DNA of 64,000 nucleotides, from positions 496,001 through 560,000 of the forward strand of contig JAEBUN010000023.1 in NCBI GenBank assembly GCA_023014365.1, read 5' to 3'. Positions 1 to 10,799 of the stretch are shown here, one piece after another. Source of the DNA: Lepiota brunneoincarnata. Its lineage: Eukaryota; Basidiomycota; Agaricomycetes; Agaricales; Agaricaceae. Made by a program: the position numbers and the translations under genes. How positions within the stretch are numbered: the first letter of the stretch is position 1; each line of letters begins with the position of its first letter. The notes under the pieces are model-generated. The model was not told where the DNA came from. It ran no database searches and saw only the letters and a program-made list of their open reading frames with translations.

Positions 1-571
1 TCGCTAGGTAACGACTTACTTGCATCTCCTCCACTTCAATTTTTTCTAAGCGTGTTTTAGGCTCGGGTATTTACCTTATAGTATCTCCCTTCTCGGTTCC
101 CAGGCTGTTGCCGCACATGATCCTCTGCAACTCGACGACAGTAGTCACAACCACGCTAATTGTTGCGAAACTTGTCCAACAGAAAAATAAGCTGCAGACC
201 GAATTTGAAGGGGATAAGGAGATTACACGCCCATACACATCCCTCGTTCATATCCTCATCGAGAGCCATGGATTCTATGCAATCGTCTCACTTCTCTTCA
301 TTGGCCTATTCGCTGCTAACCATGGTGCATGGAGGGTGGTACTGCCCAGTGTTCCACAAGTTGGTGTATGTTTGTTGTCACTTCAGATCCGTTCTGTTGT
401 CTCAATGCTAACAACCTGACTTAGTTGATGTCACATCTCTTGGTTCGGCTTCGGGTGGTTCATAGTCGTGGAGACAATGTCGCTGCCCAGTTAGAGAAGA
501 CCACAACGCCCATACAATTTGGTGGACACACTGCTGGAACCTTCGAAGGGAGTATGGCGGGTGACGAATAG
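1..571 (+). CDS. Seven-helix-type fungal membrane protein, C-terminal part (copy A, cut by window start)
   Basis: The frame beginning near 102 encodes two hydrophobic helices. The first contains TTTLIVAKLVQQK and the second SLLFIGLFAANHG, with a conserved block ending in VLPSVPQ. A GTATGT donor near 366 and a TTAG acceptor near 424 join this to a short polar tail ending at the TAG at 569-571. The block is nearly collinear with the complete copy at 5299-6469, which shows that this is the 3' end of a tandem paralogue. Proteins of this kind in Agaricomycetes are integral membrane proteins of unknown function. No ligand or role can be inferred. Upstream exons lie outside the window, so whether the gene is intact is unknown. 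Confidence 0.6.
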
Positions 572-756
572 GATGTGTTCACGACCATTGGTCCCATATA
601 ACGGACATACGGACAATCGACTAGAATCTAATGGGTTGGTTTAGTCAGGTGTAATTATAGTAACAAGTGCCATTAATGCCTCATTTAAAAGTCTCTCAAC
701 TTTTGAAAACGTTACCGGGATGGGAGTAGCTCTCGGCTATACATCTATCAACCCGC

Positions 757-1250
757 CATCGACAGGAAACTGGCACGCTCTATACCTTTCACAAACACTC
801 GAGTTCTGCCTACCATGACCTCAAGTTTGATTTCTACGGAGGTGTTTGATGTAAGAAACACCACTAAGCTCAGCACTCGTTTACGACGAATATTGAGGCA
901 AACGGTCTCAAAGGAAAGGTCTAGGTTAAATACAAATCAGCGTAGCTAAACGATCGTGTCCGAGAAGGAACGATATACCCGCTGCATGTTTGCATGGCAT
1001 GCAGCGGGGTCCAGACTCACTGTCTCGACTCTCGCGTTGTGTCCCTGTGGTCTCAGGGACGCGTTTGCGCGCTCCGACATTTGAGAGGGCCAGGTGATGT
1101 AAGCCCACACATCCAACGCTCGACCTCTCCCTCCTTACCGTGTTCCAGAGTCATTCCTCAACAATTTGTCTCAGGAAAAGCTAGCAAACAAGCTTATAAC
1201 ATAGATAGCAGCTGCGACTTTGTTCCCTGCATCTGCTTGGGGCTCGGCTC
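757..1250. repeat. Repeat R1, copy 1
   Basis: This segment matches 2321-2750 at high identity. The match starts at ATCGACAGGAAACTGGCACG and runs to the block CTGCATCTGCTTGGGGCTC. It is part of a tandem duplication that also includes repeats R2 and R3. Copy 2 keeps one open frame of about 130 codons, while copy 1 carries stops and small indels in the same frame. That suggests an old coding remnant, but I do not recognise the protein. Confidence 0.8.
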
Positions 1251-1339
1251 ATGCGGGTGATGAGATAATCGTTGTCAATAGTGAGGTAGATAAAGAGCGA
1301 CCTGACTAGTGTTGTGATGGGGGATTGGCCTGTATTTCA

Positions 1340-1640
1340 GTAGCCTACTGATCGTGTAATACCTGGGGACAGATCTTGGTACTCTTCCATCAGGCTCCCC
1401 CCCAGCCGACTCACCTCGCGATGGCCTTGCAAGCTGGGAAGGCTGTTTGTCAGGGGCAAACAACTAATATATTAATTTTCTCGAGCCGCTGAGCACCAAA
1501 GTGGGCGAGTTGGCTGGGCAGCCTTCCCCTTACAAGTCCATGGCAAAATCTGTCCAGTTTTCCATCGACGACACCTCACCTACGATTACATACTCCCCCT
1601 TTCCGGACACTTTCTCTCAACTTCCCATGTGGGTGACTTT
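1340..1640. repeat. Repeat R2, copy 1, ending in a truncated single-helix membrane gene
   Basis: The segment matches 3010-3330, including the block GGACAGATCTTGGTACTCTT. It carries the promoter-proximal sequence and the first codons of the membrane gene that is complete at 3241-4912. After about 30 codons the similarity stops abruptly and resumes in sequence equivalent to 5009 onward. An internal deletion of about 1.7 kb has therefore removed the rest of the gene from this copy. Confidence 0.8.
1540..1640 (+). pseudogene. Truncated 5' fragment of the single-helix membrane gene
   Basis: The ATG at 1540 opens the same N-terminus as the gene at 3241 (MAKSVQFSIDDTSPTITY). After roughly 27 codons it runs into the fusion point with sequence normally found downstream of the gene. 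The glycan-binding-like domains and the transmembrane segment are absent. It is a deletion product of the tandem array and is presumably non-functional. Confidence 0.75.
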
Positions 1641-2143
1641 CATCGCAGTACTATATGACCAATATCAAAATGGGCCTAACCAAAAAGCCGAATAATTATC
1701 TGCTCCGGCTTTTGATCCATGTTTTTTTATCATGAGGATCCAATCGCCGATCAAACTGCTCGTTGCAAGGTCTCTGAAGCCCCCGACCGCAGTAACGTAT
1801 TTCAAGATCCACTGCGCGCAGCACTTGCTGCGCCCCCACGGCCCAAAGCTTACTGAGAAAGCATCCTCAAGCGCTACCTCCGTTCGTTCCACAACTACCC
1901 AATCCAATGGTAGACTCAGACAGCAGGTTCAAGTTAATTGGCACTGGGGTCTCACTTGTATTATACGGCAGGTCCATCTATATTCCTTACATCAATCTTC
2001 TCAACCTTCACATAACCCAACGAATAGGCTTCAACATTCGCCTCTTCACTGAACTGATAACGAAATATAACCATTGCCGTTCTGGACAAGCCCCTTCAGA
2101 CAGGACGAGACACATTTTCGACTTGATAACATGTATTTCCTGA
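1640..2143 (+). pseudogene. Repeat R3 copy 1 carrying the 5' exon of the seven-helix gene, 3' part missing
   Basis: Positions 1640-2143 match 5010-5545, covering the promoter and first exon of the seven-helix gene. The ATG at 1907 opens MVDSDSRFKLIGTGVSL, the same start as the copy at 5299. After about position 2143 the sequence diverges into unrelated DNA and no helix-encoding exons follow before R1 copy 2. This is a 3'-truncated copy. The small indels between the two copies lie mostly after the first helix. Confidence 0.7.
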
Positions 2144-2320
2144 AAGATAATACACGTTATACTATGTGACGTGGTGAGTACAGTAATTAGAGAAGAATAA
2201 TGTAAGATACTCACTTCAGCCTCGACGCGAGAGCTGAAGCGCAGTTACACACATAGTACGCTATATATCAATTGACCATCCCTTGTCGAGCTTTTGAACA
2301 CTACTCATCTATTAACTTAC

Positions 2321-2750
2321 CATCGACAGGAAACTGGCACGCTCTATACCTTTCACAAACACTCGAGTTCTGCTTACGATGACCTCAAGACGGAAGTGTT
2401 TGATGTAAGAAACATCACTAAGCTCAGCACTCGTTTGCGACGAAAATTGAGGCAAGCGGTCTCAAAGGAAAGGTCTAGGTTAAATATAAATCAGCGTAGT
2501 TATATGATCGTGTCCGAGAAGGAATGGTATACTTGCTGCATGTCTACATGGCATGCAGCGGGGTCCAGACTCGCTGTCTCGACTCTCGCGCTGTGTCCTA
2601 TGCACGTTCGACCCTCGACCTCTCCCTCCTTACCGTGTTCCAAAGTCATTCCTCAACAATTCGTCTCTGGAAAAGCTAGCAAAACAAGCTTATAGCATAG
2701 ATGGCGGCTGCGACTTTGTTCCCTGCATCTGCTTGGGGCTCAGGTCTTCT
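2321..2750. repeat. Repeat R1, copy 2
   Basis: Second copy of the 757-1250 repeat. An uninterrupted frame of 133 codons starts at 2294 and spans it. Its central part is rich in Lys, Arg and Glu and looks protein-like, but it matches no family I know. About 250 bp of sequence not present in copy 1 (2750-2995) separates it from R2 copy 2. Confidence 0.75.
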
Positions 2751-3240
2751 TTCCTCGTCTGATTGTCAGTCTACCAAATCTCCTATGCATGGACGACTGG
2801 GGCAATGAAACACCAGTGCGAGGGTAGGGGCGAGAAAGCTGGGTGAGGTGATGGACAGAGGAGGAGGGATCGATGAGGATGGACTTTGTCTGTGACGGAT
2901 TTGAACTCGCATGTGGTGTATTCAAAGACGGAGGAGGGCTTCCGGGGGGATGAGCAAGGCAGATGTTAAAGGATGAACTTGTACTCGACTTTCCGTGTGC
3001 GGGTGATGAGGCCTGATAGCCTACTGATCGTGTAATAGGCTGGCATTGCCCGATCAAGTCGCCCTGGGGACAGATCTTGGTACTCTTCCATCAGGCTCCC
3101 CCCCAGCCGACTCACTTCGCGATGGCCTTGCAAGCTGGGAAGACTGTTTGTCAGGGGCAAACAATTAATATACTAATTTTCCCGAGCCGCTGAGCGCCAA
3201 AGCGGGCGAGTTGGCTGGGTAGCCTTCCCCTCACGAGTTC

Positions 3241-4912
3241 ATGGCAAAATCTGTCCAGTTTTCCATCGACGACACCTCACCTACGATTACATACTTCCCT
3301 TTCTCGGACACTTTCTCTTCTCTAAATTTGTCTGCCGGCTGGAACCCTTACTTTGTCCAGTCAGGCTTTGCATCCTCCATTGGGCAGACCGGTGTTGGTG
3401 AGAGCCAGCATATCACCTCCCGCGGTGGAGCCTCCATCTCTATCAGCTGGCATGGTGAGTCTCTCTCTTTGGCACCCCTCACCCTCTCTCCAACGGCGCT
3501 GACATCCAACTAGGAACGTCTATCCAGCTCTTTGGCAACACCAGTAGTTTCGCCAAGTTCTCTCTGACTCTTGATGGTGCCTCCGTCGATCCAAGCCAGA
3601 CTGACCCTGCCAACAATCTTCTGGCCTCCCTCGATGGTCTCCCCGATACGAACCATACACTTGGACTAACCACTATCATCCCAGAGGGCCAGCTCTCTCT
3701 TAAATCCCCCATGCTGGTATTTGACAAGGCCGTCGTCACAAGCCCTCCCCCGGCAGACCTTTACAAGTTGGTCATACTCTCTCTCTCATCTTATGACTGC
3801 CCCTCAATCATTCCCCCCCTAGTATCATCTTTACAGACCATCTCGTGGATGACACAGACATTCTGTTCTCAGGCAGCTGGTCTTTCCTTCCTTCCTCTGA
3901 TCGATCTGCCGTTCATCAATCTGAGGCAGACGGCGATAAGGCTCAGGTGACGTTCTCTGGTATGTGTAATACCATGTTGCGGCCCACACACACACCATCA
4001 CCACAAGTGTCAAGCCTTGTTACTAACACACTTGCTCTGTAGGTATCTCTGTACGGATCTTTGGTACCACTTCCCCACAAGCTGGCAACTACTCTGTGAT
4101 TCTTGATGATATCCAGTCTCCCATCTTCTCTGCTCGTTCTTCCTTCAGCAACCCAAACACACTCCTCTTCTATACCACTGGCCTCGACGCCAACACCACT
4201 CACCACATCACCCTCATCAATCACGGTGGTCTCTTGCAACTCAAATCAGGTGGTTTCGAAGTATTCTCTTCTAATGTACTTCCCACGTATGTCACCTCTT
4301 GTTGCCAAAAAACCACCACCGTGATCCACATGGTCAATTGATATTTCCGTAACAGTTTACCACCACCTACTGAGAGTCCTGGGGCTACAGCAGTGGAACC
4401 ACAGAAGAAGGGTAAAGCCGTGCCCGTAGGTGTGATCGCTGGTGCTGTTATTGGTGGACTTGCCGTACTTTTGTTTTTGCTTGTTGGATGGTGGTGCCTG
4501 TGGAAGAAACGGAGGAATCAGATGCGTGAAGCTGCTCGTAAAGAAGGCCCAGGGATATTGACAGTTGGGGAGGGCTTGCTATCTGTGTCACCTTTTGATA
4601 CTATGCAAGCAACAATACCACATTCAGGGCGTAGAAGCAAGCAGCCGCAACGGCGTGGAACTGACCTTTTGTCCGGCTCAAGGCCAGATCAGACGTTGTC
4701 TCCAGGTCTGCCCACACGCTACGACCAATGCACCACCGAGGGTACCAAGGAGAGAGACCGATGGAGGACCTATGAGAGAGGAGGATACGGATGAACTGGA
4801 GACACTCCCACCGGAATATGAAGATGTCTTCAGACATGGAAGGAGGTCGGTGGTTAGTGCTGCTGGGAGCCCAAGGGCATTGCCTCAAGTAACTACTGTA
4901 GGAAAAGGTTAG
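3241..4912 (+). CDS. Single-pass membrane protein with two beta-sandwich-like extracellular repeats
   Basis: Five exons fit GT-AG splicing: 3241-3454, 3514-3766, 3823-3959, 4043-4286 and 4356-4912. The N-terminal half holds two related units, each beginning with a DDT motif and containing an aromatic SGW or SGSW motif (SIDDTSP and VDDTDILFSGSW). Each ends in a strand pair of the type ISISWHGTSIQLFG or ISVRIFGTTS. A Pro/Thr linker leads to the helix GVIAGAVIGGLAVLLFLLVG followed by basic WKKRR, so the tail is cytosolic and ends in LPPEYEDV. This layout is typical of abundant Agaricomycete surface proteins of unknown role. There is no classical signal peptide at the chosen start. The exon sum is 3n+1 and the tail changes frame between 4600 and 4780, so an indel or missed splice exists there. 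Confidence 0.7.
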
Positions 4913-5009
4913 GTCTTGCTTTGAGTGATTCGATAAGATAGGCTTGAGACATGGATCATTGATCAGATTTAACGTTGACACTGAAGCGCTGAATCATGGC
5001 TGGAAGCGT

Positions 5010-5545
5010 GGCTTTCATCGCAGCACTATGACCAATATCAAAATGGGTCTAACCAAAAAGGCCGAATAATTATCTGCTCCGGCTTTTGATCCATGTTTTT
5101 TACCATGAGGATCCTAATCGCCGATCAAACTGCTCGTTGCAAGGTCTCTGAAGCCCCCCGACCGCAGTAACGTATTTCAAGATCCACTGCGCGCAGCAAC
5201 TTGCTGCGCCCCCACGGCCCTAAAGCTTCCTGAAGAAAGCATCCTCAGTCGTCCCCTTCTTCGTTCGTTCGTTCGTTCGCACAACTACACAATATCCAAT
5301 GGTAGACTCAGACAGCAGGTTCAAGTTAATCGGCACTGGGGTCTCACTTATATTATACGGCAGGTCCATCCATATTCCTTACATCAACCAGTTCTCAACC
5401 CTCACATGACACCCAACGAATAGGCTTCAACATTCGCCTCTTCACCTGAACTGATAACGAAATATAACCACCGCCGTTCTGGACAAGCTCCTTCAGACAG
5501 GACGAGACACATTTTCGACTTGATAACATGTATTTCTTTGCTTGG
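5010..5545. repeat. Repeat R3, copy 2 (promoter and first exon of the seven-helix gene)
   Basis: This is the intact counterpart of 1640-2143. It includes the shared upstream block CGAATAATTATCTGCTCCGG and the ATG at 5299. A TTCG tetranucleotide run near 5263-5280 is expanded relative to copy 1. Confidence 0.8.
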
Positions 5546-6469
5546 CAGTTCGGGGTATCTATCTCTCGACTTTTACATGACCGGTGGTCGGGTTCAGCGA
5601 ACATGGTGATTATCCCGGGGGAGGCCCCGTCGCATGGATGAAAGAAGGTCAATTTAGAGGCATCTGGTTGGCAGGCTCGGTGTTTGGGATTAGTGTCTGC
5701 TTGGGTTCTGGACATACTGCTGGTTGGTTAGGGTCTCCCTCCACTGGTAATTCCTTGATAACTAATATCCTGTCACGATCCACAGCTTTCCCAGTGTTTT
5801 ATTATCTACTCTGTGCGCAAGAAGAGTATATGGGTACTCTTACTCCCCACTCTCTTGTTTATTTCTTCATTAGGTAACGATTTCTCTACTTTCAAGTCGT
5901 TTCTAAACATATTATCTTTTCAGGCTCGGGTATTTATCTCATAGAAACCCATACCTTGTCGATTTCCAGCTTCTTGCCACACATGGCCCTCTGCAATTCG
6001 ACAAAAGTACTCGCAACCGCATTAATCGTTGTGAAACTTGTCCAACAAAAAAGAAAGCTGCAGGCCGATTTCGGAGATGGCGTAGAAAAAGAGATAATAC
6101 GCCCATACACATCTCTGGTTCATGTCCTAGTCGAAAGCTATGGATTCCACGCCATCGTCTCACTTCTCTTCATTGGGTTCCTCTGCGCGAATCATGGGGC
6201 ATGGAGGATGATACTGCCTAGTGTTCCACAAGCTGGAGTATGTTTCCCCGCGTTCGGACTGATGTGTGGTTGTTGTTGTTGTTGTTGTTCTTGTCCCAAA
6301 TGTTGACAAACCCTGGTTTTAGCTAATGTCACATCTCTGGGTTCGGCTTCAAGTAACTCATGCTCGTAGAGACAATGACTCCCTCCGGCTACAGGACGTC
6401 ATATCACCTATACAATTCAGCGGACACAGTGCTGGAGCTTCTGAGGGGAGTGTGGTGGGTGGCGTATAG
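5299..6469 (+). CDS. Seven-helix-type fungal membrane protein (copy B)
   Basis: The start is placed at the ATG at 5299 (MVDSDSRFKLIG), matching the truncated copy at 1907. Coding blocks follow near 5435-5545, 5584-5720 (contains DYPGGGPVAW) and 5740-5830 (contains RSTAFPVFYYLL). The main 3' exon, about 5970-6240, contains LCNSTKVLATALIVVKL and SLLFIGFLCANHG. The last exon begins near 6324 and ends at the TAG at 6467-6469. The order of helices and the loop with the YPGG motif match a lineage-expanded basidiomycete membrane family. Its function is unknown; some annotations call these proteins receptor-like without proof. Exact internal splice sites between 5340 and 5970 are not certain. Confidence 0.6.
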
Positions 6470-6517
6470 AATATGTTCCAGGCTACTGGCCACGTGTAAT
6501 GGATCGGATAAATGCAC

Positions 6518-7010
6518 TTAGTCTAACATCTTTGAGAACATTCCTGCGCAGTGATGGCGGGTCCAAGCTGAAGCCGAAGCCTCAAATATCCCATTGCGGC
6601 AATGATGCCCCGATCCAACTATTTCATTCCCTGCATCATAGAGGCCAAGCTCTGTCGTGGATGACGTGCTGTACGGTGGCAACGGCGATTCGTTCCTCTG
6701 GGAAACAACCACGCGGTTTCTGTGTTCCTGGTTCCTCTCTCTCTCGCTCTCGTCTCCCATGTGATAAGATTGCTCCCGTACGCCGCAACCTTCCACGATC
6801 AGCCGAAATTATACCATCAGGCGGAAATTCAACCACCTGCGCTGTGGGCTCTGGGAGACTTTGAAGCGAGGCCCCACCAAATCCATGTAATAGACTCTCA
6901 GCATCGCTTGGCGCCCCTAGTGCAATGCGGGTTGCCCGAAACCCCCAGGGACTGTTGCCATCAGAAACTGTGCGGTAGATATCTCCGCTCTCATCAGAAA
7001 AGTTGTGGAT
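6518..7010 (-). CDS. Possible C-terminal exons of a single-pass membrane protein
   Basis: On the minus strand a frame from about 7000 down to 6740 stays open, rich in Ser, Gly, Asp and Pro, and contains SDESGDIYRTVSDG. A second open block, 6518-6700, contains SPLPPYSTSSTTELG and ends at a stop at 6518-6520. Pro-Pro-Tyr tails of this kind are common at the cytosolic end of Agaricomycete single-pass surface proteins such as the one at 3241-4912. The two blocks are in different frames and I cannot find the upstream membrane helix. This may be a relic or a partially resolved gene. Confidence 0.3.
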
Positions 7011-8688
7011 GCTGATGCCTGCTTTTTAAACGCGATGGTTGATTGAAAACAGCCCTCCTGTGCGTGTAGTTCGCAGCCGAACAAGTCGCTGGAGCAAATG
7101 GGGCTTAGTGAAGATGAGAGGGGGGGGCGCTATTAACAGTCATCACGTGCCTCGTTCATTGCCCCTGTGTCTGATTTCTCCGGGCATGCACATTTCCATT
7201 AAGTACTCGAAAGTTCTGGCAACAGTTCGCAAGCATCATTGGAGCTATCTTCCTTCCAATTGTTGTCTACGTATGTAAGCAGCAGGTCCTTGGAGCCTTT
7301 CGTCAATGGTGATATAAATCCATGCGTCCGGCTGGGATAGGTTTAGTACATCTGCTTTGCTGGGTCACTGGGTTGGTTCGTCCTCACTCATTTTTAGACA
7401 CTTCTCTTGCACCTGCCACCGTTATTGTTTCAACTTGCGCCGATGCTACGTAACCGCTCATGTGGGGGGGCCACTTATGTCGAAGTCTTCTCTTCTCTAT
7501 GACTCTTACTATGACATAAACCACCCTTGGCGCCACATCCCCTTTACCGAATAACCCGTCCTCTCTCTCTCTCTCCAAGGGGATACTCGCGTCATCCCAT
7601 CGATGTACAATGATAACGAGTCGAGAGGCGAACAAACATGATCACGCACATGGCCCCATCTTGATTATATATCAAACTCCCAATCTATTCCCGGGGCACT
7701 CTGTCCATAACACCAACCCCTATTTGTTTTTTTAAAAAAAAAAGTTCTGCGCTGCAATTTTCGTCACTACGTGACATTTTGACGAGATCAATCTTAAAAA
7801 ATGCCTTACCTCGGGCCGGAGCAAGTTGATCTACATAACCGATTGGGAAGTCGAAAAAAAAGAAAGGAAAAAGAAAAAGAAAAAAAAAAGAAAGAAAATA
7901 ACGTCGCATGCTCCAAGGCTTATCCCGATTCGCGGCGTTGAATCTACCCCGGGGGAGGGGGGTCATCATACAGCATGTACATTACTATACCCTGCGAAGC
8001 CATTACATTTCGCCATATGGATATGTCTTGTATCGTTCGGTTTTTATATACCTTTACCACGCATGGACCTGAATCCCCCGTAATATCAATCCAATGATTC
8101 CAAGGTGCCCTGTAGGTGTCACGCCGTGTAACGCTGTTAGCGAACCAAGCAGGTGGGTTTCCCCCACCTGCCCTGTGGAATTTATTTGTTTACCAGTACA
8201 CGCCTGTATGGCCGTTTCATTAAGGACTAGACAAGAAGGAGCAGCAACAAGGGAGAGGAGGGAGGGTAAGGCAGATAACGAGTAGAGAAAAAACCCCAGC
8301 TTCGAACAGCGGCTACGAAGGTGGTAGTTGGTTAGACAAGGAAAAAACCGGGAGTCTGTCTCGTAGTAGCCACCACCGAGAAACAACTCCTTTCCTTGTA
8401 TGTGTTCACCCGCGGGGGTGTTTGCGGCTGCCGGTGACCTACAACCGGGGCCCTTCTTGTTTGTCATCATTGACCTGGCGTAAACAACTCTTTAAGCTCG
8501 ATTAATGTAGTGGGGCCCTCTTGTCTCGCGCCGGTAATCGGATATATGCTCAATTCATGTGATTCGGGGAAGTCTCTCAACACCACAAGTTCCAGCCTTA
8601 ATCAGTAGAAGGTCGCATGCACGCAAAGCCGTCCGAGGGGAGAAAGATAATATAACTAGTGCCTAGTCCGATGTAAGATTGCGATAGC

Positions 8689-8690
<2 letters not shown>
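7011..8690. other. No gene recognised
   Basis: Contains a CT-rich run near 7559-7577, an A-rich tract at 7732-7743 and a purine-only stretch at 7852-7900. Open frames on either strand (up to 138 codons, minus, 8054-8470) have biased composition and match no known family. Confidence 0.6.

Positions 8691-8693
<3 letters not shown>

Positions 8694-8736
<43 letters not shown>
8694..8736. repeat. (GA)n microsatellite
   Basis: A perfect GA dinucleotide run of about 43 bases. It forces a Ser/Leu repeat in the minus frames that cross it, so those frames are not evidence for a gene. Confidence 0.95.
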
Positions 8737-8738
<2 letters not shown>

Positions 8739-10799
8739 GGAAAAACAGGAAACGACGAGAGCAAATAGCATGTAAAGACAGACAAAATGATAGAGGTACC
8801 TAGGTAGCAAATGAGACAGTCGTGTGGGGAGATAGGGGTTGCAGGAAGGAGGAGGGAAACATTGCATGTACGACTTGTGCAAGTGAAATACATGCATGTC
8901 AGAGCCTGGAGAAAACGAAGCTTCGCACAACGTAAATAAATTAGAACAGTAATAGCCAGCTTTGTGAAGGGACCATTTCAGGGGTCTCTTCTGAAAAGTC
9001 GAGAGAGATCCGAGACTATCTTTATCAGATTTCACGCGTGAGATAGGGTGAGAAAAAGGTAGTTGAAGTCGCGAGGGCGAGGACGGAGTGATGTGTCTTT
9101 GGTTCGAGGGTAACAAATTTGATGGGATGATGGACGGGCGGGAGAATGGATGGATGGTACGTAGAGCAGGTCGATGGCATGACGCCGGTGGGGTGAAACA
9201 TGATCAAAGGAACAAAAAAAGGTGGGTGTGAATGCGAGTGGCGGCACGGGAACAAGATGTGAGGAGACGATGAGGGGTATACCATATATCGCAGGCTCGA
9301 GCAGCGGAAAAACAGGACAGCCGCGCTCAGAGCCAACCAGCGGCGCACTTGCAAAATGATACGCCGCGGCAAATATTATGTTGATGATTTCCATGGACAG
9401 AGGAAATAGACACTCAAGGGCGAGCGCCGTTGTTAGCCCCCCCCCCAGTACTCGTCGACATCCGGCGCCCGTCGTATGGTCAGGATCACAGCATAATCGT
9501 GCGGATCTAGATCGACACAGGGTGGACAAAAAATAGACATCGGTCAGAACCTATCTAGAACCAACGAGAACGAGCGAAAAAGAGACCTACGTTTCTGCTC
9601 ACGATCGCACTACACACGGAATAGAAGCCCGTCGAGGTTTGCAAGAGACACCGATTAGAACACAGAGCACGAGGTCCGAATATAGAGTCGAGCCATTTTG
9701 GTATAGTCATGGTGAGTTTAGTGGGAACCAGTGCGTTGATAACGGTGTTCCATCAGTAGTGCGGCCATAAATAGCAAGGCACACCAAAGGAGCACGAAAG
9801 GGGGAGCACATGTACCGGTACCATGTTGAGTATGCGTGAAGGCACCGGGTGTCAATCGTGGCGATGAATGGACAGTGAGGAGCCATCGCAGGAAAAACCC
9901 AAGTGAATGGTAAAGCCCACAATGGAAAATAAAGAACAAAAAAGAAGAAAGGAGGAGCCCATGGTCAATGCGTGATCCGAAATGTCAAGGGTCAAGGCGA
10001 AAAAGAACAAAACAATGAGGAAATTACCAATAGCCCATGACAAGACCAAACCCAATTGATCGAGGAGCCGATCGATACAATTTAGGAAAGACGTCGGAAT
10101 ATAGTCAAGCGGATTAGCATCGGCGGTGTGCGGGCAATGTAAACGAGCGAGCCGGATAGGGGTCGTCCCAGCAGCAACAGTCATTCCATGGACGAACGAA
10201 CAGTGTCAAAGGGGCGACGACGGATTGACAAATTGACGAATGGATGTATTCGTGTATGTGCCAGAGGGTCGCATAATTAGGGTTCACCGTTTGAACGGGA
10301 CGACATGTCAAGAACCCCATGTCCAGCACGCGAAGCTGTAATAGTATCCGTAAGCGGCAAATTGTGATGGAATTGTGCACCCAGAATGACACATAACCCC
10401 GCCATCCAAGGAACACCCAGGCATGAGCCACCGAGCCCAAAGTAAATTTCGTTTCCCCACCCGCGCAGATGTGTTCCACGAGATCCCGATCCCGATTGCG
10501 TCCCAGTGGTAGGTTCCGTTGATCGTTTTGGGCGATTGTTAGGGGTTTCGTTTCGAATTTAATCGTGCGTTTTCGTTTCGATTTCGATTTCGGTTTAAGG
10601 TTGATGGTTGATATAAAAAGAGAGAAATCATTAATAAACGGTTCGAGACCATAGAGTAGATGATACAGGGTATGGTGAAAGGCGGATGGAAGCGAGCAAG
10701 GCAATGTTGCGACGAGTGGGACACATCGAAGGAGAACGTATGTGGCAATATAGATATGGGCACCCAAAATAAAAAAGGGGAAGAAGCAAAGTCTATAAG
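8737..10799. other. Long region without recognised genes downstream of G-alpha
   Basis: Several minus-strand frames stay open (165 codons at 9032-9529 and 217 codons at 10114-10767). Their translations are compositionally odd, lack recognisable motifs and overlap one another in different frames. The strand is purine-rich on plus and pyrimidine-rich on minus. The stretch could be a long 3' untranslated region or a noncoding RNA, but nothing here proves it. Confidence 0.5.

Noticed and set aside
8598..9116. 172-codon minus frame with a long Ser-Leu repeat
   Set aside because: The repeat is only the (GA)n microsatellite read in frame; the rest has no motif and overlaps other frames.
10114..10767. 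217-codon minus frame downstream of G-alpha
   Set aside because: No recognisable domain, odd composition and no splice support; more likely 3' untranslated or intergenic sequence.
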